A DNA stretch of 64,000 nt, from NCBI GenBank assembly GCA_905479195.1, contig CAJQLO010000001.1, positions 680,694-744,693 on the forward strand. Reading direction: 5' to 3'. How positions within the stretch are numbered: the stretch's first letter is position 1; each line of letters starts with the position of its first letter. The position numbers and the translations under genes were made by a program. Source of the DNA: an uncultured Gammaproteobacteria bacterium (GTDB lineage Bacteria; Pseudomonadota; Gammaproteobacteria; GCA-002705445; GCA-002716945). Below, in pieces: positions 44,259 to 53,321 of the stretch. The notes beneath the pieces were generated by a model. It was not told the origin of the DNA. It did not search any database and saw nothing but the letters and a program-made list of their open reading frames with translations.

Positions 44259-45534
44259 ATTGATTTCTCATATATTTAATTAAATCTTCCAGGCTAATAA
44301 GCGTGTCAGTCATCTGGTTTTCAGGTATTTTAATAGTAAGATTTTTATTTTTAATATTATCATCTGTGATGACTATCACAAATTTATCATTAATCTTTAT
44401 TGCATTTTTTAATTGAGACGTTAAGCTCGCTGAAGAGTCTGTATTATAAAAACTAATGCTGCTAAATTCATATCTTAAATTTTTTGAAATTGAATGAGCG
44501 TATACTTCATTTTCAGAAGAATCATTAATTATCCCTATAGAAATATTTTTCTTAACCTTAAAATTATCATTAAACTTTAATATTTCTATGATTCGTTCTA
44601 CTCCCATAGCAAACCCAATTGCTGGAACATCATCCCCGCCAATTATATTTACTAAATTATCATACCTGCCGCCAGCGCATATTGCATTTTGACTACCTAA
44701 GGATTCATGTCTCCACTCAAATACGGTATCATTATAATAGTCAAGGCCTCTAACTATTGTATTATCAAGAATATAATTAATTTTAAGACTATCTAGCTTG
44801 CTCATCAACATATCAAATCTGTTCTTTGATAAAGCTGACAAGGTTTCATATAACGTAGGTATGTTTAATAATATTTCCTTAACATTATCATTCTTGCTAT
44901 CAAGTAATCTTAATGGGTTCTTCGCTAAAGTATCTTTTTGATGCTCATCAAGGCTATTCTTTTTTGCGCTTAAGTGATCAAAAATTATTTTCTCATACCT
45001 TTTCTTATCTTCCATGTTACCTAATGAATTGATATGTAGTTTTGCATTCTCGACATTTAGCTCTTTCAACAGAAAATCACCCATCATTAGTAACTCAACA
45101 TCACTGTTAGTGTCAGAAAAACCAAAATATTCGGCACCAAACTGGCTAAACTGTCTATACCTGCCCTTTTGAGGCTTTTCATGCCTAAACATTGGACCAT
45201 AGTACCAATATTTTTGTTTTTTGAGACCTCGGTCATAAATCAGATTATGTTCTATAGCAGCTCTAACAACAGATGCTGTTCCTTCAGGCCTGAGGCATAT
45301 GGATGCGCCACTTTTATCAATAAAATCATACATTTCTTTGGTAACAATATCTGTGACATCACCAATAGACCTATGAAATAAATCAGATTTTTCAATTAAT
45401 GGCAACCTTAGTTCTTCTACAGCAAACTGTGAGGATATTTTCCCTATAGCGTCTTCGAAGAATTTATAGTATTTGATTTCATCAGGTAAAATATCTTTAA
45501 AGCCTTTGATTGATTTAATTATATTTTTTTTCAT
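44251..45534 (-). CDS. hisS: Histidyl-tRNA synthetase
   Basis: Charges tRNA-His. The 427-residue protein has class II motif 1 near the N-terminus, motif 2 YYGPMFRHEKPQKGRYRQF, the HisA box LDYYNDTVFEW and motif 3 AIGFAMGVERIIEIL, plus the C-terminal anticodon-binding domain from about 325. In other gammaproteobacteria, ispG, rodZ and pilF precede it; here ndk is directly upstream with a 12-base gap. Confidence 0.96.
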   Translation of the reverse strand: MKKNIIKSIKGFKDILPDEIKYYKFFEDAIGKISSQFAVEELRLPLIEKSDLFHRSIGDVTDIVTKEMYDFIDKSGASICLRPEGTASVVRAAIEHNLIYDRGLKKQKYWYYGPMFRHEKPQKGRYRQFSQFGAEYFGFSDTNSDVELLMMGDFLLKELNVENAKLHINSLGNMEDKKRYEKIIFDHLSAKKNSLDEHQKDTLAKNPLRLLDSKNDNVKEILLNIPTLYETLSALSKNRFDMLMSKLDSLKINYILDNTIVRGLDYYNDTVFEWRHESLGSQNAICAGGRYDNLVNIIGGDDVPAIGFAMGVERIIEILKFNDNFKVKKNISIGIINDSSENEVYAHSISKNLRYEFSSISFYNTDSSASLTSQLKNAIKINDKFVIVITDDNIKNKNLTIKIPENQMTDTLISLEDLIKYMRNQYE

Positions 45535-45546
45535 GATTTGAGATAT

Positions 45547-45954
45547 TTATGATTTAAAAAATAAACCAATTTCTATTCTAGCATTTTCTGGGCTATCTGA
45601 CCCATGAACGGAATTATACGTGGTATTCACAGCATATAATTTACGTATCGTTTTTTCTTCAGCTTCCTCAGGATTAGTTGATCCCATTAAATCTCTATAA
45701 GCTTTAATAGCATTATCGCCTTCTAGGAGAATGACTACAACCTGGCCTGAGGTCATATACTCAATTAATTTCGAATAAAAATCTCTATCCTTATGAATAA
45801 TATAAAATTTTTCAGCCTGATTCACTGATAAATTCATCATAATTATTTTTTTAACTACTAGTTTATTAGCTTCCATAAGCTGAATAATTGATCCAATTAA
45901 ATTTCTCTGAACAGCATCAGGCTTTATTATTGCTAATGTTTGCTGGATAGCCAT
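45547..45954 (-). CDS. ndk: Nucleoside diphosphate kinase
   Basis: Balances nucleoside triphosphate pools by phosphate transfer from ATP. The 135-residue protein starts QQTLAIIKPDAVQRNLIG and ends with the active site NSVHGSDSPENARIEI, where His is the phospho-carrier. It abuts iscX (no gap), as in Pseudomonas-type isc regions. Confidence 0.96.
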   Translation of the reverse strand: MAIQQTLAIIKPDAVQRNLIGSIIQLMEANKLVVKKIIMMNLSVNQAEKFYIIHKDRDFYSKLIEYMTSGQVVVILLEGDNAIKAYRDLMGSTNPEEAEEKTIRKLYAVNTTYNSVHGSDSPENARIEIGLFFKS

Positions 45955-46152
45955 CTATTTTTCCTCAATCCATGCCATTTGAATGGCTTCCAATATTTTC
46001 TCATTTGATTTCATTGGGTCATCATTAAAGTCAGCTAAATCGCAGACCCAAGAATGTAAATCTGTAAATCTAATAGTTAATGGGTCTACTTCTGGGTGTT
46101 TTTCATCCAACGCAATTGCTATATCAAGAGTATCTGTCCATTTAATGTCCAT
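45955..46152 (-). CDS. iscX: Fe-S cluster assembly protein IscX
   Basis: Small acidic protein that binds IscS and iron and modulates cluster assembly. The 65-residue protein contains KWTDTLDIAIALDEKHPEVDP and RFTDLHSWVCDL, here cited as LDEKHPEVDPLTIRFTDLH, the family core. It shares one base with the fdx stop (TAATG). Confidence 0.95.
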   Translation of the reverse strand: MDIKWTDTLDIAIALDEKHPEVDPLTIRFTDLHSWVCDLADFNDDPMKSNEKILEAIQMAWIEEK

Positions 46153-46490
46153 TAATGTCTCTCAGAGGCATGATTTATAGTATATTTAGGAATTTCAACA
46201 GTAATGTCATCATCACTTAATAGCGCTTGGCAACTTAAGCGAGAATTTGGCTGCAAACTCCATGCTTTGTCAAGATAATCATCTTCATCTTCAGTAGCAC
46301 CATCTAATGACCTTAAGCCCTCTACTACATATACATGACAGGTCGTACAAGCGCACGATAACTCACATGCATGCTCAAGAGGTATCCCGTTATCAAGAGC
46401 TGCTCGACAGATACTAGTTCCCTTTGGAGCTTCTATTACAGCACCATCTGGACATATATCCTCATTAGGTAAAAAAGTTATCTTTGGCAT
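46152..46490 (-). CDS. fdx: 2Fe-2S ferredoxin of the Isc system
   Basis: Electron donor for Fe-S assembly, 112 residues. The cluster-binding motif is CELSCACTTCHVYV with a fourth Cys in SRLSCQALL. The N-terminus (ITFLPNEDICPDGAVIE) matches the ISC adrenodoxin-like ferredoxin. It lies 6 bases after hscA. Confidence 0.96.
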   Translation of the reverse strand: MPKITFLPNEDICPDGAVIEAPKGTSICRAALDNGIPLEHACELSCACTTCHVYVVEGLRSLDGATEDEDDYLDKAWSLQPNSRLSCQALLSDDDITVEIPKYTINHASERH

Positions 46491-46496
46491 TTCGTT

Positions 46497-48332
46497 TTAC
46501 AGTATATCATCTATACCTTTACCTGCAATGAATGACTTTATACTACTATTCATTCTGCGTTCTACATAAAATTCTGATTTTTTTTCAACCTGTTTAATTT
46601 TTTCCTCGATGACTGACGAATCCTCTCCAGTTATACTTAATTTCAGGCCTTCAAGCTCGTCATTAACCATAGCAATTTCTTCCTCAGAGAGAAGATCTTT
46701 GCCATCATTTTGAAGCGCTTGCTCTAAGGCATAAATAACTCTTTTTCCTTCAACAATTGATTCATTTAAGCGTCTTAGAGTCATGTCTATTTCAGCACTA
46801 TTATTAGAATCATCAATCATCTTCATAATATCTGATTCAGTCAGCCCATAAGAAGGTTTAACTTCTATCATCGAAGAATTTCCAGTTGTTGTTTCTGTCG
46901 CGGAGACAGATAAAATACCATCAGCATCAATCTGAAAATCCACATCGATTCTTGGACCTCCGGCAACCATTGGTGGTATATTTTTCAAGATAAACTCGCC
47001 GAGAGAATTACAATTCTCAACAAGTTCTCGTTCACCTTGGATAATATTTATTAATAATTTAGACTGCCCATCTTTAAAAGTAGTAAAAGTTTTTCTAAGC
47101 TTAATAGGTATTGGAGTATTTCTTAATATTACCTTTTCTGAAAGACCTCCATATGTTTCTATACCCAATGAAAGCGGCAGGACATCTAAAAGAAGTATAT
47201 TTTCCTTGTTATTACCGGATAATATTGATGCTTGGATTGCAGCACCATGAGCAACAACTTTATCTGGATCAATATTATTTAGAACTCCACAAGAAAATTT
47301 TTTTTCGAGTAAAGTTTTAATACAGTCTATTCTTGTTGAACCACCAACCAATATAATATTTTTAATATCTATAGATGATAATTTAGATTCAGTTATAGCA
47401 TTTGTGACAATATCAAATGTTTCATTCAATATAGGATTAATGATATCAATGAAATCATTTTTTGACAAAGAAATCGTATTACCATCAATATCCATTGAAG
47501 AAGAATCTTTGTTACTCATTGATTCTTTTAGGGAACATGCGTATTTTTTTATCTGTGTGGTTTTATATGATTTTAAAAAAGAATAATTATTTACAAGCCA
47601 TTTAGTAATAGCATTATCAATATCATCGCCACCTAGTCGTGTATTACCATCAGTTGATAAGACTTTAAATATACCTTTTTCTAAAGTAAGCACAGAGACA
47701 TCAAATGTTCCGCCGCCAAAATCATATATCACAAATGATCCTGTTTCATTAGATTCAAGGCCATATGCTAAAGCAGCAGCTGTTGGCTCATTTAATAATC
47801 GCAAAACATTAATACCAGATAATTTTGCAGCATTCTTAGTAGCTTGTCTTTGTATATCATTGAAGTAAGCAGGAACAGTTATAACTGCACCATCTATGGT
47901 TTTATTCTCATGAGTTTCAGCTAGGTTTTTAAGATGGGATAGAATTTTTGACGAGATATCTATGGCTGAATATTCTTTATTATTCACGGCAATACATGGT
48001 AAGTCATTTTTAGATTTTATAAGCAGTAAATCATCTTTAGAATCTAAGTTTTGTATATCAGAATAGGACAAACCCATTATTCTTTTTATAGAAGCAATAC
48101 ATGTAGTATTTTTATCATCAAAGGCATCGGTAGCCTTTACACCAATCAATATGTCTTCTTTAGTGATAGATACAACGGAAGGTATTAAACTTGATGAATT
48201 ATCCTCATATAGCTTTAACTCATTATCATAGGATGCAATCAAGGAATTAGTGGTGCCAAGATCTATTCCTACAACAAATTTCTTTAAATCATCATTCGAT
48301 ATAGAGGGGTCTGATATTTGAAGTAAGCTCAT
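46497..48332 (-). CDS. hscA: Hsp70-type chaperone HscA
   Basis: Specialised Hsp70 that in known systems acts on the scaffold IscU through its LPPVK motif. The 611-residue protein has the ATPase domain (VVGIDLGTTNSLIAS, GGGTFDVSVL, VGGSTRIDCI), linker (LLLDVLPLSLGIET) and substrate-binding domain with helical lid. It is paired with hscB, whose end overlaps it by 4 bases. Oddly, the operon has no iscU, so its main known client is missing nearby. Confidence 0.95.
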   Translation of the reverse strand: MSLLQISDPSISNDDLKKFVVGIDLGTTNSLIASYDNELKLYEDNSSSLIPSVVSITKEDILIGVKATDAFDDKNTTCIASIKRIMGLSYSDIQNLDSKDDLLLIKSKNDLPCIAVNNKEYSAIDISSKILSHLKNLAETHENKTIDGAVITVPAYFNDIQRQATKNAAKLSGINVLRLLNEPTAAALAYGLESNETGSFVIYDFGGGTFDVSVLTLEKGIFKVLSTDGNTRLGGDDIDNAITKWLVNNYSFLKSYKTTQIKKYACSLKESMSNKDSSSMDIDGNTISLSKNDFIDIINPILNETFDIVTNAITESKLSSIDIKNIILVGGSTRIDCIKTLLEKKFSCGVLNNIDPDKVVAHGAAIQASILSGNNKENILLLDVLPLSLGIETYGGLSEKVILRNTPIPIKLRKTFTTFKDGQSKLLINIIQGERELVENCNSLGEFILKNIPPMVAGGPRIDVDFQIDADGILSVSATETTTGNSSMIEVKPSYGLTESDIMKMIDDSNNSAEIDMTLRRLNESIVEGKRVIYALEQALQNDGKDLLSEEEIAMVNDELEGLKLSITGEDSSVIEEKIKQVEKKSEFYVERRMNSSIKSFIAGKGIDDIL

Positions 48333-48844
48333 TTATTTCTCAGTTTAATAAGTTCATTGATATTTTTTATATAAAACCTAAGTTTTGACAAATTTTGCCA
48401 CATATCCTCAAAGTCATTAGATTTAAAAGATGATTTAATACTATCAACTGTAGTCTTTAATAGAGACTTGATGCTAGAAAGACTGTTTTCTATTATTTTA
48501 CTATCAAAGTTGTCATTCAAAGATTCAACCAATTCACTATACTCTATTTGTTCTTGTAAAAAATTAATATCATTAATAGTTTTAGACTCATCTTTAACAA
48601 AATTATTGATTTCAAGAATATACTCAATCCTTAGGACTATGTCGCCCAGTATTTTATATCCATCATTAATATGAGATGAAATTTGCAGGGCTAATCTTTT
48701 TTCAAAATCAGACCCACTAGAGAATTTATCAGGATGAAATTTACTTTGTAAAATCTTAACCTTTTCGTCAAGTTCTGATCTATTTACATCTATAGCAATT
48801 TCAATATCAAATAATTCAAAAAAGTTCTTCTTTAATATATCCAT
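48329..48844 (-). CDS. hscB: Co-chaperone HscB (J-domain)
   Basis: J-domain protein that brings IscU to HscA. The 171-residue protein has the J-domain with the HPD motif in SKFHPDKFSSG (about 34-43) and a C-terminal helical domain which in E. coli binds IscU. It overlaps hscA by ATGA and shares one base with the iscA stop. Confidence 0.93.
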   Translation of the reverse strand: MDILKKNFFELFDIEIAIDVNRSELDEKVKILQSKFHPDKFSSGSDFEKRLALQISSHINDGYKILGDIVLRIEYILEINNFVKDESKTINDINFLQEQIEYSELVESLNDNFDSKIIENSLSSIKSLLKTTVDSIKSSFKSNDFEDMWQNLSKLRFYIKNINELIKLRNK

Positions 48845-49167
48845 TAAACATTAAAACTCTCACCGCACCCACATTTATCTTTTACATTTGGATTATTAAA
48901 TTTAAAACCTTCATTGAGACCTTCTTTCCCAAAATCAAGCTCTGTACCTTTTAAATAAACATAACTTTTGGGATTTATAATTAATTTGATTCCATTATTC
49001 TCAAAAACTTTATCATCATTTTCTACTTTATCGGCAAATTCAATTACATATGCTAAACCTGAGCAACCTGTTGTTTTGACACCCAGTCTTAAACCTATAC
49101 CTGTGCCACGGGACATTAAATGTTCATTAACATGTTTTGCAGCAGTCTGTGTGATTGTGATACTCAT
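48844..49167 (-). CDS. iscA: A-type Fe-S carrier IscA
   Basis: Carries Fe-S clusters or iron to target proteins. The 107-residue protein has the three conserved Cys: [10 protein letters not shown] and CGCGESFNV at the end, and begins [16 protein letters not shown]. It is 4 bases downstream of iscS, where iscU normally lies between the two genes. Confidence 0.95.
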   Translation of the reverse strand: MSITITQTAAKHVNEHLMSRGTGIGLRLGVKTTGCSGLAYVIEFADKVENDDKVFENNGIKLIINPKSYVYLKGTELDFGKEGLNEGFKFNNPNVKDKCGCGESFNV

Positions 49168-49171
49168 ATTT

Positions 49172-50386
49172 TTAATGTGCTGCCCATTTTACTGATTTTA
49201 AATCAACACCATCTTTATACATATCCCAGAGTGGTGATAACGCACGCAGTTTTGTAACAGCATTTTTTAGTAAAGTAATTGCAGTGTTTATTTCTTCTTC
49301 TGTAGTATATTTACCTATAGTCATTCTGATAGAGCTATGTGCTAATTCATCTTCACGACCTAAGGCTCTTAATACATAACTAGGTTCTAAGCTAGCAGAC
49401 GTACATGCTGAACCTGAAGAGACTGCCATTCCTTTGATTGCCATTATTAGACTCTCTCCTTCTACAAAATTAAAACTGATATTTAAATTTCCAGGAATAC
49501 GTTGATCTAAATCACCATTTAAATAAATTTCCTCCATATCCTTGAGGCCATTCCATAAAATATCTCTCAATTTTTTAATTCTCTCATTATCAGCTGCCAT
49601 TTCTTCTTTCGCAAGCCTGAAAGCCTCTCCCATTCCTACGATTTGATGTGTTGGAAGTGTTCCTGACCTAAATCCTCTCTCATGTCCACCACCATGCATT
49701 TGAGCCTGTATTCTTACCCTAGGCTTTCTACGAATGTAAAGAGCTCCAATACCTTTTGGTCCATATGCCTTATGTGCTGACAGCGCACAAAGATCAATAT
49801 TAAATTTATGCACATCGATTTCAACTTTCCCGGGGCTCTGTGCTGCATCAACATGAAATAATATGTCATTTTCTTTACATATTTTTCCTATAGATTCCAT
49901 ATCTTGTATTACACCAATTTCGTTATTCACATGCATTATAGATATTAAAATAGTTGTGGGTTTAATTGCAGCCTTTAATACTTCTAAGTCTAACAACCCA
50001 TCATCTTTAGGGTTTAAATATGTAACCTCAAAACCTTCGCCCTCTAAAAATCTCATTGTATCTAAAACCGCCTTATGCTCAGTAGTTAATGTAATAAGAT
50101 GATTTCCTTTACTCTTATTAAAATAAGCAGCACCTTTAATAGCCAAGTTATCAGATTCTGTCGCACCACTTGTCCAGACTATTTCACGTTTATCAGCATT
50201 AAGAAGGTTAGCAACATTAATTCTAGCCTCATCAATTAATTTTTCACTATCCCATCCATAAGGATGCGATCTTGACGCAGGATTACCAAACGTTCCTTTA
50301 ACGGTCAAGCATTCAAGCATACTCTTAGCTACTCTTTCATCGACTGGTGTCGTTGCTGAATAATCAAGATATATTGGCATACTCAT
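49172..50386 (-). CDS. iscS: Cysteine desulfurase IscS
   Basis: PLP enzyme that supplies sulfur from cysteine. The protein starts [19 protein letters not shown], has the PLP lysine in [18 protein letters not shown], the catalytic loop Cys in [17 protein letters not shown], and ends [22 protein letters not shown], here cited as [14 protein letters not shown], the normal IscS tail. The ORF extends 33 bases upstream into iscR, but the ATG at 50384-50386 follows AGGA and matches the family start, giving 404 residues, the E. coli length. Confidence 0.96.
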   Translation of the reverse strand: MSMPIYLDYSATTPVDERVAKSMLECLTVKGTFGNPASRSHPYGWDSEKLIDEARINVANLLNADKREIVWTSGATESDNLAIKGAAYFNKSKGNHLITLTTEHKAVLDTMRFLEGEGFEVTYLNPKDDGLLDLEVLKAAIKPTTILISIMHVNNEIGVIQDMESIGKICKENDILFHVDAAQSPGKVEIDVHKFNIDLCALSAHKAYGPKGIGALYIRRKPRVRIQAQMHGGGHERGFRSGTLPTHQIVGMGEAFRLAKEEMAADNERIKKLRDILWNGLKDMEEIYLNGDLDQRIPGNLNISFNFVEGESLIMAIKGMAVSSGSACTSASLEPSYVLRALGREDELAHSSIRMTIGKYTTEEEINTAITLLKNAVTKLRALSPLWDMYKDGVDLKSVKWAAH

Positions 50387-50387
50387 A

Positions 50388-50855
50388 TTACTTTCCTTGT
50401 CTTTGATTATGACTGACATTTTTATTCTCCCTTAAAAATATTATATTTTTGACATCTTCTCTTGATGCTATATCACCTAAGTTGATTCCTTGCATGTATT
50501 TATTAATTATACTATTTAAGTCTGTCCATATGAAATGTGTTAAGCAGGGCTTTTCATTAATGCAATTCATAGCTCCTCCACACTGAGTTTGATCTATATT
50601 TTCATCTACAGCAGTTATTACATCCAGGAGATTAATTTCCGAGGGGATTTTATTTAAAACATACCCTCCTCCAGGACCTCTTACGCTTTTCACCAAACCC
50701 GATAATCTAAGCTTGGAAAATAACTGTTCTAGATATGATAAAGAGATATTTTGTCTTTTAGAGACATCTTTTAATCTTACGGGATCTACAGTTCCGTTGA
50801 GCCTGAGATCAACCATTGCAATTATGGCGTATCTTCCTTTTGTTGTTAATTTCAT
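50388..50855 (-). CDS. iscR: Fe-S cluster regulator IscR
   Basis: Rrf2-family regulator that senses Fe-S status through a 2Fe-2S cluster and represses the isc operon. The 155-residue protein has the winged helix ([45 protein letters not shown]) and the ligand Cys set [16 protein letters not shown] with the spacing of E. coli IscR. No ribosome binding site precedes the ATG. A promoter-like sequence overlapping an IscR-type operator lies at 50862-50894, so the message may be leaderless. Confidence 0.95.
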   Translation of the reverse strand: MKLTTKGRYAIIAMVDLRLNGTVDPVRLKDVSKRQNISLSYLEQLFSKLRLSGLVKSVRGPGGGYVLNKIPSEINLLDVITAVDENIDQTQCGGAMNCINEKPCLTHFIWTDLNSIINKYMQGINLGDIASREDVKNIIFLRENKNVSHNQRQGK

Positions 50856-50861
50856 GAGTTA

Positions 50862-50894
50862 AGTATGCAATAACCCAGTGTTCTTATCAACTAC
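50862..50894 (-). promoter_or_regulatory. Candidate iscR promoter overlapping an IscR type 1-like operator
   Basis: On the minus strand TTGATA (50885-50890), 17 bases and CATACT (50862-50867) form a fair sigma-70 promoter. The 25 bases at 50870-50894 agree with the IscR type 1 consensus, as I recall it, at 18 positions, including GTAGTTGA and GGTTAT. The operator covers the -35 box. The transcription start would fall at or next to the iscR ATG. Confidence 0.5.
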
Positions 50895-51604
50895 TTATTA
50901 AGCTTTTTATTGATAGAATTAAGCATTCCAAGTAACATATTAACCTCATCAGATTCAAGGTTAGCCTTATTAAATAATATATATATTTTTTTTGTCAGAG
51001 ATTTAGAATTTTTAACACTCATGAATTTTGTTTGACCCATAAGAGCAATTAAAGACTCAATAAAATAATTTTTTTCTTTAGCTGTTGCGCGAACAATAGG
51101 TTTCTTTTTATTAGAGATATGTGTATTTGAGTGCTTATAAAATTCATAAGTAATTAATTGGACAGCTGCTGATAAATTAAGAGAGTTGTAGTCTTTATGA
51201 GTTGGTATTGAGACCATATAATCACACTTTAGTAGATCACTATTTGATAAGCCAGATGACTCATTTCCGAAAATGATATTATATTTAAGATTATTATTTG
51301 ATAATACATGATTGATACATTCATTTACATTTAATGTTGGAATCGAAGCTTTTCTTGTTCTTACCGAAAGGCCAATATTTACATTGGCACTCGCAACAGC
51401 ATCATCAAGACTAGAAAATACTTTGGCTTTTTCAAGAACATCAATGCAACCAACTGCTAGTGCATCAGATTTTGCTGATGGAAACTCTTTTGGATTAACT
51501 AAAAGTAATTTTTTAAAACCCATAGTCTTCATCGCCCTAGCCGTAGAACCGATATTCCCCGGATGCGACGTATTAACCAAAACTATATGAACATTTGAAA
51601 ACAT
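50891..51604 (-). CDS. trmJ: tRNA (cytidine/uridine-2'-O)-methyltransferase TrmJ
   Basis: SPOUT enzyme that methylates the ribose of nucleotide 32 in tRNAs. The 237-residue protein opens HIVLVNTSHPGNIGSTARAMKTMGF (cited as NTSHPGNIGSTARAMK), has FGNESSGLSNSDL and YNSLNLSAAVQLITYE, the three SPOUT motifs. It precedes iscR and is divergent from suhB, a common gammaproteobacterial arrangement. Confidence 0.93.
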   Translation of the reverse strand: MFSNVHIVLVNTSHPGNIGSTARAMKTMGFKKLLLVNPKEFPSAKSDALAVGCIDVLEKAKVFSSLDDAVASANVNIGLSVRTRKASIPTLNVNECINHVLSNNNLKYNIIFGNESSGLSNSDLLKCDYMVSIPTHKDYNSLNLSAAVQLITYEFYKHSNTHISNKKKPIVRATAKEKNYFIESLIALMGQTKFMSVKNSKSLTKKIYILFNKANLESDEVNMLLGMLNSINKKLNK

Positions 51605-51642
51605 ATTGTAGTATTATGAATATTTTATTGGATTAAAACAAT

Positions 51643-52422
51643 ATGCAACCAAGATTAAATATAGCATTAAAAGCATGTAGGTCAGCTTCAGAGATCATCA
51701 CTAAGATATATAAGTCCAAAGATCAAGATGAGTTGAGGTCTTACGACAAGATTGGTGATTTACTATATAAACATATAGCGGACGTTATTGCTGAATCTTA
51801 TCCCTATGGTGATGCTGATATATTGGGTCCATCATATGTAGATAGCGAAATAATGGAGAGTATTACCAGTAGTCAAAATATCACATCAAATATTAATAGT
51901 GATGATGATAAATATATATGGGTAATCAATCCTCTTGATAGTTATAAAAATTTCACTAATAAGCTTCCTCTTTTCAACATTACTATTACAATATTTCAAA
52001 AAGGCATAGCGCAAGCGGCTATAATATTTAACCCTATCCAGGATGAACTGGTAACAGCGATAAAGGGTGAAGGTGCGCTATATGAGAATACTAAGATACG
52101 TAATAAGAGTCTGTCTAAAACGAAAATACTTTATGTTATTGATAATTCAAAAATAAAATTAAATATTGAAAATATGTTAGATGGCAGTGAGAGATTTATA
52201 GGTTCTAAGTCAACGGAATTAATATATATGGCATCAGGTAAAATTGACTTAATAGTCTATCCAAAGATAAATATCTGGGAATCAGCAGCTGGCGTATTAA
52301 TCTGCAAAGAAGCAGGTGTCTTTGTTACAGATTTCGCAGGCGAAGATGATATTTACAAATCTAAATCATTAATTGCTTCAAAAGAATGGCTTCACAAAAA
52401 AATATTACCTGAGCTTAATTAA
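51643..52422 (+). CDS. suhB: SuhB-like inositol monophosphatase family protein, probably catalytically dead
   Basis: 259 residues, starting MQPRLNIALKACRSASEII as SuhB does, and divergent from trmJ as in E. coli. The family fold is clear (IWVINPLDSYKNF near 92-104, KGEGALYEN, IWESAAGVLICKEAGVFVTDF). But metal ligands are changed: the Glu of the EES motif is replaced (GPS, 62-64), the first Asp of DPLDG is N96, and the Asp of WDxAAG is E213; D99 remains. E. coli SuhB also works in rRNA antitermination with NusA, a role that does not need phosphatase activity, so that function is the likely one here. Confidence 0.85.
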   Translation: MQPRLNIALKACRSASEIITKIYKSKDQDELRSYDKIGDLLYKHIADVIAESYPYGDADILGPSYVDSEIMESITSSQNITSNINSDDDKYIWVINPLDSYKNFTNKLPLFNITITIFQKGIAQAAIIFNPIQDELVTAIKGEGALYENTKIRNKSLSKTKILYVIDNSKIKLNIENMLDGSERFIGSKSTELIYMASGKIDLIVYPKINIWESAAGVLICKEAGVFVTDFAGEDDIYKSKSLIASKEWLHKKILPELN

Positions 52423-53321
52423 AGATCTTTTCTATGCTCGGCATTTGCGCCTAAAAAATACAAGCTTGTACTTGCTACGAATATAGAGGAATAAGTACCT
52501 ACCAAAATCCCAATCATCATTGCTAAAGCAAAGTATTCCACTGCTGACCCACCCAATGTATATAAAGATATCAAAACAAACATTGTTGTTAAGGAAGTGA
52601 TAAGAGTTCTAGTTAATGTCTGATTTATTGAAATATTTAATATATATTCATAAGAGTCAGTTTTAACTATATTAATATTTTCTCTAATACGATCATACAC
52701 AACAATAGTATCGTTCAATGAATATCCAATTACTGCTAATATTGCCGAAAGTACACTTAAGTCAAATTCAATTTGGAAGAGAGAAAAGAATCCTAAAGTT
52801 ATAATTACATCGTGGATTAAAGCTATGATAGCCCCAACACCAAAAAGCAGTTCAAATCTAAAACCAATATAGACAAGTATGCTTAACAAAGCCACCAACA
52901 TTGCCCACTCTCCTTTTTCCCTAAGCTCGTCTCCAATCTGGGCTCCAACAAATTCTAGTTTAAGTATCTCAAAAGGATGCGTCTCAGATAAAGTGTCTAC
53001 AAGAAATACATTAACAGATTCTTTATTAAAATTACTCTCCTCCTTGAGCTTAATAATTATTTCATTATTAGAGCCAAATGACTGCATAACAGAATCAGTA
53101 ACTCCATTCTCTTCAAATGCAGATCTTATCTCAGAAATATTAACTTCTTTTTCAAATTTTAATTGAACAATATAGCCACTGGAAAAATCAATCCCCCAAT
53201 TCAAACCTTTGGTCATAAAACTAGTTAAGCTTACAATTATCAAAAAAGCTGATATAACAATAGCAATTTTTTTTTGTCCTAAGAAATTATAATTAAGAGA
53301 TGAACTTATAAGCTTAAACAT
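52419..53321 (-). CDS. secF: Protein translocase subunit SecF
   Basis: RND-type membrane protein that helps pull preproteins through SecYEG with SecD. The 300-residue protein has a first membrane helix, the periplasmic domain (GLNWGIDFSSGYIVQLKF) and five more helices including VLSAILAVIGYSLNDTIVVYDRI and TRTLITSLTTMFVLISLY. The start shares a base with the secD stop. It converges with suhB, overlapping 4 bases. Confidence 0.95.
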   Translation of the reverse strand: MFKLISSSLNYNFLGQKKIAIVISAFLIIVSLTSFMTKGLNWGIDFSSGYIVQLKFEKEVNISEIRSAFEENGVTDSVMQSFGSNNEIIIKLKEESNFNKESVNVFLVDTLSETHPFEILKLEFVGAQIGDELREKGEWAMLVALLSILVYIGFRFELLFGVGAIIALIHDVIITLGFFSLFQIEFDLSVLSAILAVIGYSLNDTIVVYDRIRENINIVKTDSYEYILNISINQTLTRTLITSLTTMFVLISLYTLGGSAVEYFALAMMIGILVGTYSSIFVASTSLYFLGANAEHRKDL

